From Plantago ovata (Eukaryota > Streptophyta > Magnoliopsida > Lamiales > Plantaginaceae): 64,000 bases of DNA. The notes under the pieces were generated by a model. It ran no database searches. It was given only the letters and a program-made list of their open reading frames with translations, and was not told the DNA's origin. This document shows, one piece after another, positions 12,752-23,684 of this stretch. Location of the stretch: positions 101,679,982-101,743,981 of the forward strand of contig CM051457.1 in NCBI GenBank assembly GCA_028274465.1. The letters are read 5' to 3'. The position numbers were made by a program, and so were the translations under genes. Within the stretch, counting starts at the first letter, position 1; each line of letters starts with the position of its first letter.

Positions 12752-13667
12752 TATTGTCGAAGATTATCTATGAGGGCGAGCCATGCATGTATATGTAAGT
12801 TGTCAATGGCTTATGCTTCAATTAATCAAGTCCAAGACATTTCATGTCCATACTTCATAATCCACACATAAAGGGTCTATTGGACCATGGGGTCTCCCTA
12901 GTGAGTAGTGACTAGTGAGATCCCCTTTCACCGTACACAGTGGGTGGGGGAGGAATTAATTTCCCAAACTTTATTTTTATTTTTAGAGCTTCATAAGCTC
13001 TGTTTTCAAAGCGTACCCTTAATCATTCATTTCAATTCTCTATAATTTGGGGGATAAATATATAACGTGCAAAATCCTCCAAATTAAGTGGAGCTATATC
13101 ACGACTATTGTTTCGTAGCTTTATCAACAACTAAAAAGTTATTTTCCAGTGTATCTAACTCATAGGTAGGTTAAGGTTAGACACACCTTCTCAATATGCT
13201 CGATCCGTGTCCAAAATTATTAATTTAATCAGCATGTCGGACTCATGCCCAATACAAGCCCGCGCTCCCTTGTGTATAGGCCTGTAAATGAATCAAGACT
13301 TTTTCAAGCAGCTCGAAAAAACTTCGACTCTCAACTATTTCATTGATTGCAACACTAGACAACAGCTGTTTCGTTAGTTTCTTTCTTTTTCAGAATCAAG
13401 ATATTTGATTTCCTACCAAGTGCAAGTAACTGTCACTGTGAGACCATTTCCATGCCTAAAGATAGAAACTAAAACTTCCCATATCTGTTCTTCACAGCTA
13501 GTGGTTGACATTGATTACTCAAATCTCACTAAACCATCACCAACCTAAACACACGGATCCGGAACATTATTACATTTATTATATATAACATATTATTATT
13601 GAGTAAACAACAATCATCCATCCACTAGGTTCTCAGTTCTCTCACAGCTGGTTAAGTGATCAGGATC
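12752..13667. other. Intergenic, upstream of first MATE gene
   Basis: No gene recognised. A TATATAA-type stretch at 13579-13588, about 80 bases before the MATE start codon, is the likely core promoter. Confidence 0.35.
13579..13588 (+). promoter_or_regulatory. Possible TATA box of MATE copy 1
   Basis: TTATATATAA about 80 bases before the chosen start codon, placed where a TATA box would be if the leader is about 50 bases. The neighbourhood is AT-rich, so this is weak. Confidence 0.3.
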
Positions 13668-15862
13668 ATGTCTTACGACGAGTCTGCGAATCAGGCCTTC
13701 CTCGAGAAGAAACAGGAGTTGCTGCAGGATGATGTTGATGAGGCCAAATGCCAGTGTTCCGTCCCTCTATCGATGATTCTTACGTATATTGCTTATTACC
13801 TAATCCCACTTGTTTCTGTCATGTTTGCTGGTCATCTTGGTATGCATCAGCTTGCTGCCTCGAACATCGCCAACTCTTGGGCTTCTATTTCCGGTTTAGC
13901 TATCATGGTAAATGAACATACAGTTTTTCTCAAACTGCTTAATGACTGACTGTAAATGATGTTCTCCATGTCACTTACTTAAGGTCACTGTATTTGTTGA
14001 TCAGTACTATTTGCTCTTATGATTACATATCTGTTCTCCTAGATGCACCAATGCATGCTAGCTGATTCGTGTGTCATGATGGAACGCGTATCATCCTGAC
14101 TCTGGAATTTTAACGTGTACATTCAAAATTGTTCTTGAATACGTGCAAATTAGTCCTGAGTATACATCTCCAATTACATATGAACCAAGAAATTATAACC
14201 GAAGAGTGATGGACTCAACGTTGATTAACAGAAACTGACATAAGTTCTATTAATCGATCTAGGTTGGCTTGAGTGGTGCACTTGAAACGCTGTGCGGGCA
14301 AGGATATGGTGCAGGAACGTACAGGATGTTAGGAATATACCTACAGGCATCCTGCATAATATCAGTAATGTTCACTGTTGGAATATCACTTCTCTGGTGG
14401 TTTTCTGATATTATCTTGACTTTACTAGGCCAAGACCCGGAAATAGCAGAATCAGCATGTCTGTATTTGAAATATCTCATTCCTGGACTCTTTGCATATG
14501 GGATTTTGCAAAATATTTTAAGGTTTCTTGAGACGCAATGTGTTGTTCTACCCCTAGTCGTGTGCTCACTTGTTCCTCTAACTCTCCAAGTTGGTATTAC
14601 GTATTATTTGGTAAACTGGACCTCACTTGCATACAGAGGAGCTCCACTGGGAGCTTCGATTTCATTGTGGATCTCAGTCATTATGTTATCCTTGTATGTG
14701 CTTAAGGCGAACAAGTTTGAGCAGACTTGGAACGGTTTCAGTTCTGAGTCTTTTAGTCACATCTTTTCAAACTTAAAGCTGGCCTTGCCTGCAGCAGCTA
14801 TAATCTGGTGTGTATTTTCTTCTCTAACCGATCATTCTAATTTATGCATATGATTCGGACTAATATCATTTTTCGGAATCAGTATGGATTTTTGGTCTTC
14901 TCAGGTTCTTGTTTTGTTAGCCGGGCTGATGTCAAACTTTGAAATTTCGGTTCCATTGATTGCAGTGTGGTACGTACACTCTAGTTTGTCTGTGTTTCTG
15001 TGCAGAAAGAAACTAACAAAATTCAGTAACAGCTAGTAATCAACTCGCAGTGTAAGTATGGAAGGGATCTGCAGCAAGATGGTCATATACGGTTTCAATG
15101 CTGCTGCTAGGTAATTATGCAAACATACATGAAAGTATGAAACAAGTTTCTATATCATTTTTCCTTGTGCAATTTTGAATTAGTCCATAATGTAAACTGG
15201 TCATGATCTATCACTGCAGCACTAGAATTTCTAATGAGTTAGGTTCTGAAAAGGCTAAACGAGCGAAAGTTGCAAATGGTATAGCATTGCAGCTGGCTGT
15301 TATGATGGCAATTTTTGCTGTTGGTCATAAAGTGTGGGCTCGATTCTTCAGTGATAGCCCTGCGATTATTCATAGATTCGCCACAATGTCGTATCTTCTT
15401 ATGATGTCCATACTTAACGATTTGCTCAAGGGACTTTTGTCAGGTTGGTTTTACTCTCTACTACTAGTCATTATGGCATGCAAGAATATGTAAAACATGT
15501 TTCTCTTCTCTGCTGGTAAATGCAGGAGTGGCAAAAGGAAATGGCGGGCAACGTGCAGCCGTGTTGGTTAACCTGGGAACGTTCTACATCATACGCATGC
15601 CAGCCGCATATCTTCTCGGTTTCACGTTAAATCTAAATGCCTACGTGAGCACATGTTCTTCTCACTGGGTTACTTGAGCTAACATTTATATGTGTGCTTG
15701 AATTTAATACACTATTTGGTTATTCTGTTACAGGGATTGTGGCTTGGGTCACTTTTTGGTCTAATGGCTCAGGTAATAGGCCTTTTGTTGCTGACAAAGC
15801 CCACGAAACTGAACAGAATAGAGAACCCCAAAGATTCAAACAGAGATAATGTTCTTGTATGA
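13668..15862 (+). CDS. MATE/DTX efflux transporter, copy 1 (intact)
   Basis: Multidrug and toxic compound extrusion family. The proteins are 12-helix membrane antiporters exporting secondary metabolites or xenobiotics in exchange for protons, at the plasma membrane or tonoplast. Seven exons: 13668-13907, 14263-14807, 14883-14969, 15051-15110, 15220-15443, 15526-15644 and 15734-15862. They join in one frame to 467 residues, near the usual 470-500. Family motifs seen are [10 protein letters not shown], the exon-2 start VGLSGALETLCGQGYGA, the following YRMLGIYLQ, and ISLWISV. The start is MSYDES, just after an in-frame upstream non-ATG stretch. This copy is the most divergent of the four. Its N-terminus lacks the WLNK(L/V)ID block of the others, and exon 5 is 15 bases shorter with ELGSEKAKRA in place of E(M/L)GAG-P--A. 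It is the only copy without frame damage. Confidence 0.88.
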
Positions 15863-16422
15863 GAATTTTTTAACAAAATAGTATAATCGTGTTTCAGGCT
15901 TGATTCTCAAGCTTTTAACAAGAAGATAGTATAATCATTATGTTGGATGATTTGGAAACACGAAATGTCAAGGTATCGATCTCAAAACAAAGAGATAACG
16001 TAACTTTAAAACTTTAAGAAATTGGGTAGGTTTGGACTACTCCTATAATGTTCCAGCCACTAATAGGTTGAAGGCCTGACCATTTGGCTAATTGCGTCGG
16101 CGCGGTTATTCTTGAGCCTTTTTTGGATGATATGTTACCCACAAACCAACACGTGTTCTAATATCCGCATTTTGACCTCACTGGGGAACTTACTACTTAC
16201 TAGTAGGTTACGCTTAACTCTGAAGTTATTTTGGATGGATTCTAAAAATAAAGATGCACGTATTTTGTTAGTATGAGTAATATTTTCAAATCTCGTAAAT
16301 TCTCTACAATTTTTTGGGCATTACGTTCAAACCATAAACGTACGTTGAAGCGATTATGTCTTGAAAGTTGAAAATTGGTGAAGCAGGCAATTCAACCCAA
16401 GAAAGCTATAGTAAGGAGAATT
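15863..16422. other. Intergenic between MATE copy 1 and copia element
   Basis: Probably includes the MATE 3' UTR. Nothing else recognised. Confidence 0.35.
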
Positions 16423-16902
16423 TGTTAGTAAAATATGAGGGTTGTGATAATCTTGGAAAACTTCAATGGATCGTGTAGTCACTTTCCAAACAAGATAATT
16501 CGACCCTAACTTGTTGCCTGGGTTTCACTAATTCCTTGCCGGGATAATCCAAGAAGGCAATCTAATTCAGGCAATATGAATTTCGATCAGAAAGTAGAGA
16601 GGATGTAATAGTTTTCGTTGTATCTGTTCAGGAGACTGATTCCTTCAATATATAGAAGTACAAAACGAAGAGGTATGAACGAAGGGGCGCTTGCAACCCC
16701 GCGAGGGGCTTTGCCCCTCGACCCGCAAGGGGGCGCAACCCCCTTGACCCCTGCTTCGTATTCGTGGCCGATAACTCGTTAGCTCAACAAGCGTGCACTC
16801 CGCACTACCCGAACTTGTTCCGAGCCTCAACGAGAGATCGCATCAGTCTCTAGCAAATCACATTACTACTAAAATGAATTGATGACACTAAAATCACCAA
16901 CA
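16423..16902 (-). repeat. Left LTR of the copia element (its 3' LTR)
   Basis: 480 bp, bounded by TGTTAG and CCAACA on the plus strand. It is next to a G-rich/purine tract (minus-strand AAAATGGGGGGGGATA), which places the 3' end of the element here. It contains a GC-rich block near 16690-16750 made of short inverted GAGGGGC / GCCCCTC motifs. Confidence 0.9.
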
Positions 16903-19900
16903 TATCCCCCCCATTTTAGTGTAATCCTTGATTTACTGAGTATATATAAACATATAAACAAGTGTATAACACAAACATTACGATCAAACAAGTGCATAAA
17001 TGAAAATGTCTTACGATTGAATTTTCATCTTAGTACAATACACATTCCAAATACTCGAGAATCGGGGTGTCGTAACGATTGAACCCTTCAACCCATTTGA
17101 ATACCTGAAGATATCATACACACAAGTTTCTACAACATCTACAATCTATACTTGACACTATACAAGCCATGTGTCCTTATCCATTAATAAGCATATAGAA
17201 AGCCAAGTCCAAGCTTCTTGAAGCGGCGGAACTTCATGCTTACATAGGTGGTCCTTTTAGTCTTGCACCTGCATTCGCAATTTGTCAAAAGAACCATTAA
17301 GAAGATATACTTCAACCTAACATCACTTGCAGGTCTGAGCACATACCTTGGGAAGATAAACACATGTGCTCCAATCTCTAACTATGGTCTTTCCACATTG
17401 AATTCTGCCTCTAACGTTGTATTGGAGGGGAATTGGGTATACCACAGCTAGTAGATTTAGATGGACTTTAATCCCATCCCAATCACCGACTTACTCACTA
17501 AGTCCCTAGCCAACCCCTTCGTCAAGTGGTCAACCAAGTTTTGTTGCGACCGAACAAACTCAATGGATATCACCCCATTCATGATTAACTCCCTAATCAT
17601 ACTATCTCTAACACCCAAGTGTCTAGACTTGCCATTGTAAATTTGACTATAAGCTCTAGCCAAGGTGGCAGCACTATCACAACGGATAGAAATAGGTGAT
17701 ATCGGTTTAGGCCATAAAGGAATCTCATACATTAAGTTCCTTAGCCATTCTGCTTCTTTACCAGCGGCGGCTAAGGCTACAAATTCAGATTCCATTGTGG
17801 AGTCGGTTATACATGTTTGCTTCTTGGAAGCCCATGAAATGGCACCTCCACCAAGCAAAAACACCCATCCACTTGTAGAGGATTTGTCATCATTATTTAT
17901 CCAACTAGCATCCGTATAACCTTCTAACACCGAAGGAAATCCCACATATGACAAACCAAGATTCATAGTACCTTTCAAGTACTTGAATACCCTTGTTATT
18001 GCATTCCAATGGTGTCTACTAGGATTGCTAGTAAATCTGCTCAATTTACCAACCGCATAAGCAATATCCGGTCTAGTGCTAGTCACAGCATACATCAAAC
18101 AGCCTATGGCTCTTGAGTATTCGAGCTGATCCATAGGTTTACCTGTATGTGGCATGAGCTTTTCTTCAGGATTGAAGGGAGTACTTACCGGAGAACAATT
18201 TTCAAGATTGAACTTCTTGAGTATCTTCTCAATGTAATGAGATTGTGTGATAACAATTCCTTTATTCTCCCGTTTAATCTTGATACCAAGAATAGCGTCT
18301 GCTTCTCCCATATCCTTCATGGAGAACTTTGATGACAGAAATTTCTTTGTTCTATCCACCTGATTTTGGTCAGTACCAAATATCAACATGTGATACATAT
18401 AGACAAATGATTACACCTTTTCCAGATGCATCAAATTTGCTATATACACACTTGTCCGCTTGGTTCAGAACGAAACCATTAGACAAAACAACCTCATCGA
18501 ATTTTTGATGCCACTGTTTTGGTGCTTGTTTCAGCCCATACAATGACTTAATTAGCTTACACACTTTATTCTCATTACCAGGCATTACAAATCCTTCCGG
18601 TTGCTTCATGTACACTTCTTCTTCCAAATCACCATTAAGAAAAATTGTTTTGACATCCATTTGATGGATTACTAGGTTGTGAATAACCGCCAAGGCTATT
18701 AGCAATCTAATAGTAGTGATACGAGCAACAGGAGCATAGGTATCGAAGTAATCGATCCCTTCCCTTTGTCTAAAACCTTGGACAACCAATCGAGCCTTAA
18801 ATTTGTCAATTGTACCATCGACTTTCATCTTCCTTTTGAAGATCCATTTGCAGCCTAGTGGTTTACAACCTGGTGGTAAATCAGACAAGATCCAAGTATT
18901 ATTTTCCATGATAGAACTAATCTCATCATCAATCGCTTCTTTCCAGAAGGCTGAATCTCGAGATTTAATAGCTTCATCATATGTCCTTGGATCCTCCTCA
19001 ATACTGTAACAGTACGAGTATTGGGATTCAATCTGATCCTTTGATCCTTCAACTAAGTAGAGTTGAAAATCAGAACCATAAGATTTAGGTTTCCTAGCTC
19101 TTTTGCTTCTACGAGGTTCAGGAGTCTCACTTGGTACATCATTCGAATGATCATCTTTTAGAGCATCATCCGAATTTGGTATAGCATATTTTGGTCTAGG
19201 TATTGAAGAGAAACGATTCTCATCAAAGATAGCATCTCTTGATTCTATAATTGTGTTAATAGAAACAGATTTATTAGGTTCTATGACATAAAACCTATAA
19301 GCCTTGGAATGCTCAGCATATCCAACAAAGATGCAATCAATACCTTTTTCGCCCAAAGTTTTTCTCTTAGGGCCCGGGAGTCTAACCACGGCCCTACAAC
19401 CCCAAACTCGCAAAAATTTCAAGTTAGGTCGTTTCTTATACCAAAGTTCATATGGGGTAGTCTTGTTCCTTTTGCTAGGAACCCTATTTAACAAATAGCA
19501 AGCTGTTAACATAGCTTCTCCCCAAAATCCCTCACTTAAACCAGAATAAGACAACATGGCATTCACCATTTCCTTAAGAGCTCTATTTTTCCTTTCTGCC
19601 ACACCATTCTGTTGTGGCGTATAAGGAGCCGTAGTTTCATGAATGATTCCTACGAATTGGAAAAATACAGGATCATAATATTCACCACCTCTATCTGTGC
19701 GTAAGGTCTTAATCAAGCCATTTTGTTGCAATTCAACCTCAGTTTTATAGATTTTGAATTTATCTAAGGCTTCATCCTTTGAATGCAACATATAAACATA
19801 ACAGAACCTAGATGCATCATCTATGAAGGTAACAACATACTTCTTGTTCCCTAATGATGGAGTAGCATGCAAATCACAAAGATCACTATGAATTAATTCA

Positions 19901-21488
19901 AGTATGACAGATTTTCTCATTATACTCTTAAAAGGTTTTCTAGTGATCTTGGTTAACATGCAAGTATTACACTTTCCTACATTTCCATCAAAATTAGGAA
20001 TCAAATCATCTTTAGACATTTCAAGCATCCTTTTATAATGCACATGTCCTAGACGAGCATGCCATAGAGATGAATCAATCAAATTCGAAGAAGACATAAA
20101 TACATAACTAGAATCATGCGAAACTCCATTAAGATCCATCATAAACATTCCATTATTATAATAACCGGATCCAATATACACACCACACTTTGATAAGGTA
20201 TACTTGTCGGATTCACAAACTTGCTTGTAACCAAGCTTATTTAATACAGGGCCTGAAATCAGGTTCTTACGTAACTTAGGAACATACAGAACATTACACA
20301 AAGTGATTGTCTTTCCTGAACTAAATTCTAACACCACGTCTCCTTTACCTTCCACGGGAGCGAAGTGATCATCTCCCATATAGAGGACAGAACCGTCATC
20401 CACTGGTACAAGTGTCTTGAACCAGCAACGATCCTTGCATACGTGAGTTGTGGCGCCAGAATCTATCCACCACGCGATAGCATCATCCTGCACATAATAT
20501 GCTTCAGAAATAAGTGAAACTGAATATTCAATCAAACTATTCAAATCACTTTTTAGATTCTGACCTTGGTTTCGGGATTGGTCCGTAGACCCCTTTCCCG
20601 AACCACTTGCGTTCGCGTTGTCTTGCTTCTTGCCAGATCAACAATCCTTCTTGAAGTGGCCAGGTTTACCACATTTCCAACACTCTAGTTTCGGTTTCTT
20701 GTTAGAACCGGAACTACCTTTGTTGTCGTTGTCCCTAGCACGCTTCTTTCCTTTGTTCTTGTTCTTATTGTTGTTCTTATTACCCTCTTCGATCATGTTG
20801 ACCGAGGGTCCAGCAACCTCTTTTCCTTTTCCCTTTTCTTCCGAAGCCCTCAGAGATTCTTCTATGCGAAGATGGCTTCCAAGTTGAACCAAAGATAGTT
20901 CCTCTTTCCCATGTTTCAGAGTATGTTTAAACTCTTTCCATGAAGGAGGTAACTTATCAATGATACTTGAGACAGAGATGGATTCATCCATCTTCAGATC
21001 ATGTTGTGTGAATTGTCCGAGAATCCGGAGAATTTCATTGAACTGTTCCATGACAGACCGCGAATCAACCATCTTGTAGTTGTTGAAATCGCTCACTAGG
21101 AACTTCCTGCTTGAAGCATCCTCTGCCATATATTTGGCTTCAAGAGAATCCCACAGTTCTTTCGCAGACTCTACAGTTTGGTAAATATCGAACAAAAAAT
21201 CAGACATACTGTTTAGGATGTGTCCTCTGCAGATATAGTCATCGTTTTCCAACTTGGACCTGCGCCTGAGTGCATCAATTGGTCCATCATCTTCCACTTC
21301 CGGCATTGGTGTAGACAGAACGTACCCCACCTTTAAGGCCGTAAGCATGAAGTGCATCTTCTTTTGTCAGCGTCTGAAGTCGTGGCCTTGGAACTTCTCC
21401 AGTTTCCCAAAGTTGTTCGTCATCTCCCTAACAGAGCTTCCGCTTGCTCCAGCCATGATTATCAACGAAATAAATTATCTTGTTTGTT

Positions 21489-21941
21489 TGTTAGTAAAAT
21501 ATGAGGGTTGTGATAATCTTGGAAAACTTCAATGGATCGTGTAGTCACTTTCCAAACAAGATAATTCGACCCTAACTTGTTGCCTGGGTTTCACGAATTC
21601 CTTGTCGGGATAATCCAAGAAGGCAATCTAATTCAGGCAATATGAATTTCGATCAGAAAGTAGAGAGGATGTAATAGTTTTCGTTGTATCTGTTCAGGAG
21701 ACTGATTCCTTCAATATATAGAAGTACAAACGAAGAGGTATGAACGAAGGGGCGCTTGCAACCCCGCGAGGGGCTCTGCCCCTTGACCCCTGCTTCGTAT
21801 TCGTGGCCGATAACTCGTTAGCTCAACAAGCGTGCACTCCGCACTACCCGAACTTGTTCCAAGCCTCAACGAGAGATCACATCAGTCTCTAGCAAATCAC
21901 ATTACTACTAAAATGAATTGATAACACTAAAATCACCAACA
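21489..21941 (-). repeat. Right LTR of the copia element (its 5' LTR)
   Basis: 453 bp, matching the left LTR almost base for base. The main difference is a block of about 27 bases present only in the left copy within the GC-rich GAGGGGC region. A standard initiator-Met primer binding site was not recognised next to it. Confidence 0.9.
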
Positions 21942-22492
21942 TAATTTTTGGCAGTAGAAAGAAAAATCAGGAAGTGGCAAGCAAACAACACTAACAATGT
22001 GATCTTAAAAGCTAAAGCCAGTTGTGTTGACTTTTGTAATCCGATATTTGAGATATTTGGCCAAGTGGCTTGTATGTATTTTTTGCTGGATCATGCTCGT
22101 AGCTCACATAGAACAACCGTTGTAACTATTGTCTGTGTGTTAGTAACAAAGTGTAAAAATTTATAAAATAACCAAGTATACGTTCGAGCGAGAACTCGTA
22201 ATAATTGTTGTTTAAAAAATCTCATTAAGCCGTATGTTTCACTCTCGAAAAGTGGTAGGATCGTATTTTAACTGTGTTCCGGGACCGGATAGCAATTCAA
22301 CATTGTCATCAATCATTTTCTCTTCCAAATTTAAAAGTGAATTACATTTCTGGTTCTTCCTCACTTATTAATTTCACTCATTTCAATTCTTTATGACTGG
22401 TGGTGATAAATATATAACGCGAGAATTAAATCCTCTCCTCAACTGCCATACGTAGAATGTAAGGATATAAATAACAAAGTGCACCTTTAATA
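21942..22492. other. Intergenic
   Basis: AT-rich sequence with no coding, RNA or repeat feature recognised. Confidence 0.3.
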
Positions 22493-22744
22493 CTTTCTCC
22501 GTTTTCTTACCATTTTCCTCTTTGATCAACTGAATATATGTTTAACAGTGTATTGCACATAATTTATATTAATAAAATAAAATTTAAAAGTCTTATAAAA
22601 AAACAACTAACTTATAAACTTTAATGATATATTTTAAAAAGAATTGCATCCGTATAATTTAGGAGCACATATATGTAATATACAGTCAAACATAAATGCA
22701 GTTAACCAAAATGAATGATCGTAAAAGAAAAGAAGGGAGAAATT
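22493..22744. mobile_element. Decayed Stowaway-like MITE
   Basis: The left end CTTTCTCCGTTTTCTTACC and the reverse complement of the right end (ATTTCTCCCTTCTTTTCTTT) match imperfectly. The match continues inward for about 70 bases through ATATGTTTAACAGTGTATT and its counterpart. There is no coding capacity. The ends are blurred, so limits are approximate. Confidence 0.55.
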
Positions 22745-23114
22745 GTGGTCGAAACAGGCACGGTTTGAACCGTCGATACAAATACAATATTATTCAAAGG
22801 TGGAAATCACATGGGTTTGAGAGTTGAGACTTGCTTTTGAATATGGATGCGTGGTTCAGGTAGGGTAGGGTTGTGCGTGATCTCCTCGGTTGGTTTGTTG
22901 CGTCCTTTCAGTGGGGCTGTACTTGTGTGTTTTGTGGTCAATCTTTTAGTTATTTTGTATGTCTGTGTTGTCTCGTTGTTGAGGTATAGATGCTCTTCGG
23001 GCTCACTCTCTTTTTCTGAGAAATGTCGGAGTAGCACATGATAGGTCGATGAAGACATAAGATGGTGTTTGACATTATTATAGAAGTATGAGTAGTCTAA
23101 GTTAGTTTACCGTT

Positions 23115-23152
<38 letters not shown>
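22745..23152 (+). mobile_element. LINE 3' end with long poly(A)
   Basis: About 370 bases of G/T-rich sequence with no intact frame end in GTTTACCGTTC followed by an uninterrupted run of more than 30 A at about 23117-23150. This is the usual appearance of the 3' untranslated end of a plant L1-type LINE. A degraded target duplication may exist (GAAGGGAGAAAT near 22732 and GAAGAGACAAAT after the tail), but the first copy overlaps the MITE end, so this is uncertain. Confidence 0.5.
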
Positions 23153-23664
23153 AGAGACAAATCCACGAACAATCAATAAGCATACCGGTTAGTTAACTCC
23201 TTCCTAATTTGTTGTAAGTACCCTAATTCTTTGACATAATCGAATTAGTAACAAATTGAACACACACGGACACAATTTACGTGGTTTAGAACGAATGTTC
23301 CTAAGTGCACGGTGTTGGAGAATTGGTTGTTGAGCAAATCGGTTAGTTAATTGAGAGCAACTGTTTTATTAAAACCATAAAATGTGCAGTTTAGCTTTAA
23401 TGTTAAATTATCTTGAGGACCACTTTGATTACAATTTTAGATGTTTTCCACCATTTGTATTTTCATGTGTTTACTACTAGTCGTATAGAGGGCTGTGCAA
23501 ATTACATAATGGTATAACACGAGCAACTAATTCTCGGAGTGAATAAAATTTGGCTCGATGTAGTAAGAAACAAGTTGGACATGGAAACTTTGTGTGAATA
23601 TTCCAGTAGAAGATATGTTTGTGGTATTCATCAAAAAATATTAAAGAAAGTGATGAAGAATAAT
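23153..23664. other. Intergenic between LINE fragments
   Basis: No gene recognised. This is the preinsertion flank of the LINE that follows. Confidence 0.3.
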
Positions 23665-23684
23665 AAAATAGAGAACAAAATGCA

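Larger units (their letters stand above)
16423..21941 (-). mobile_element. Ty1/copia LTR retrotransposon, near full length
   Basis: A fossil copia element lying on the minus strand. Both LTRs are present (16423-16902 and 21489-21941), starting TGTTAG and ending CCAACA on the plus strand. The flanks GAATT and TAATT resemble a 5-bp target duplication with one mismatch. Inside, read on the minus strand, are gag with a CCHC zinc knuckle (CWKCGKPGHFKKDC), the protease/integrase region (zinc motif HARLGHVHYKRM, integrase core), reverse transcriptase and RNase H. A purine tract adjoins the left LTR. It looks almost complete but broken, with about three interruptions. The LTRs are nearly identical over their shared length, suggesting a geologically recent insertion. 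Confidence 0.93.

Noticed and set aside
16680-16760. GC-rich GAGGGGC/GCCCCTC block as a possible regulatory element
   Set aside because: It lies within the LTR and differs between the two LTRs; treated as part of the fossil element.
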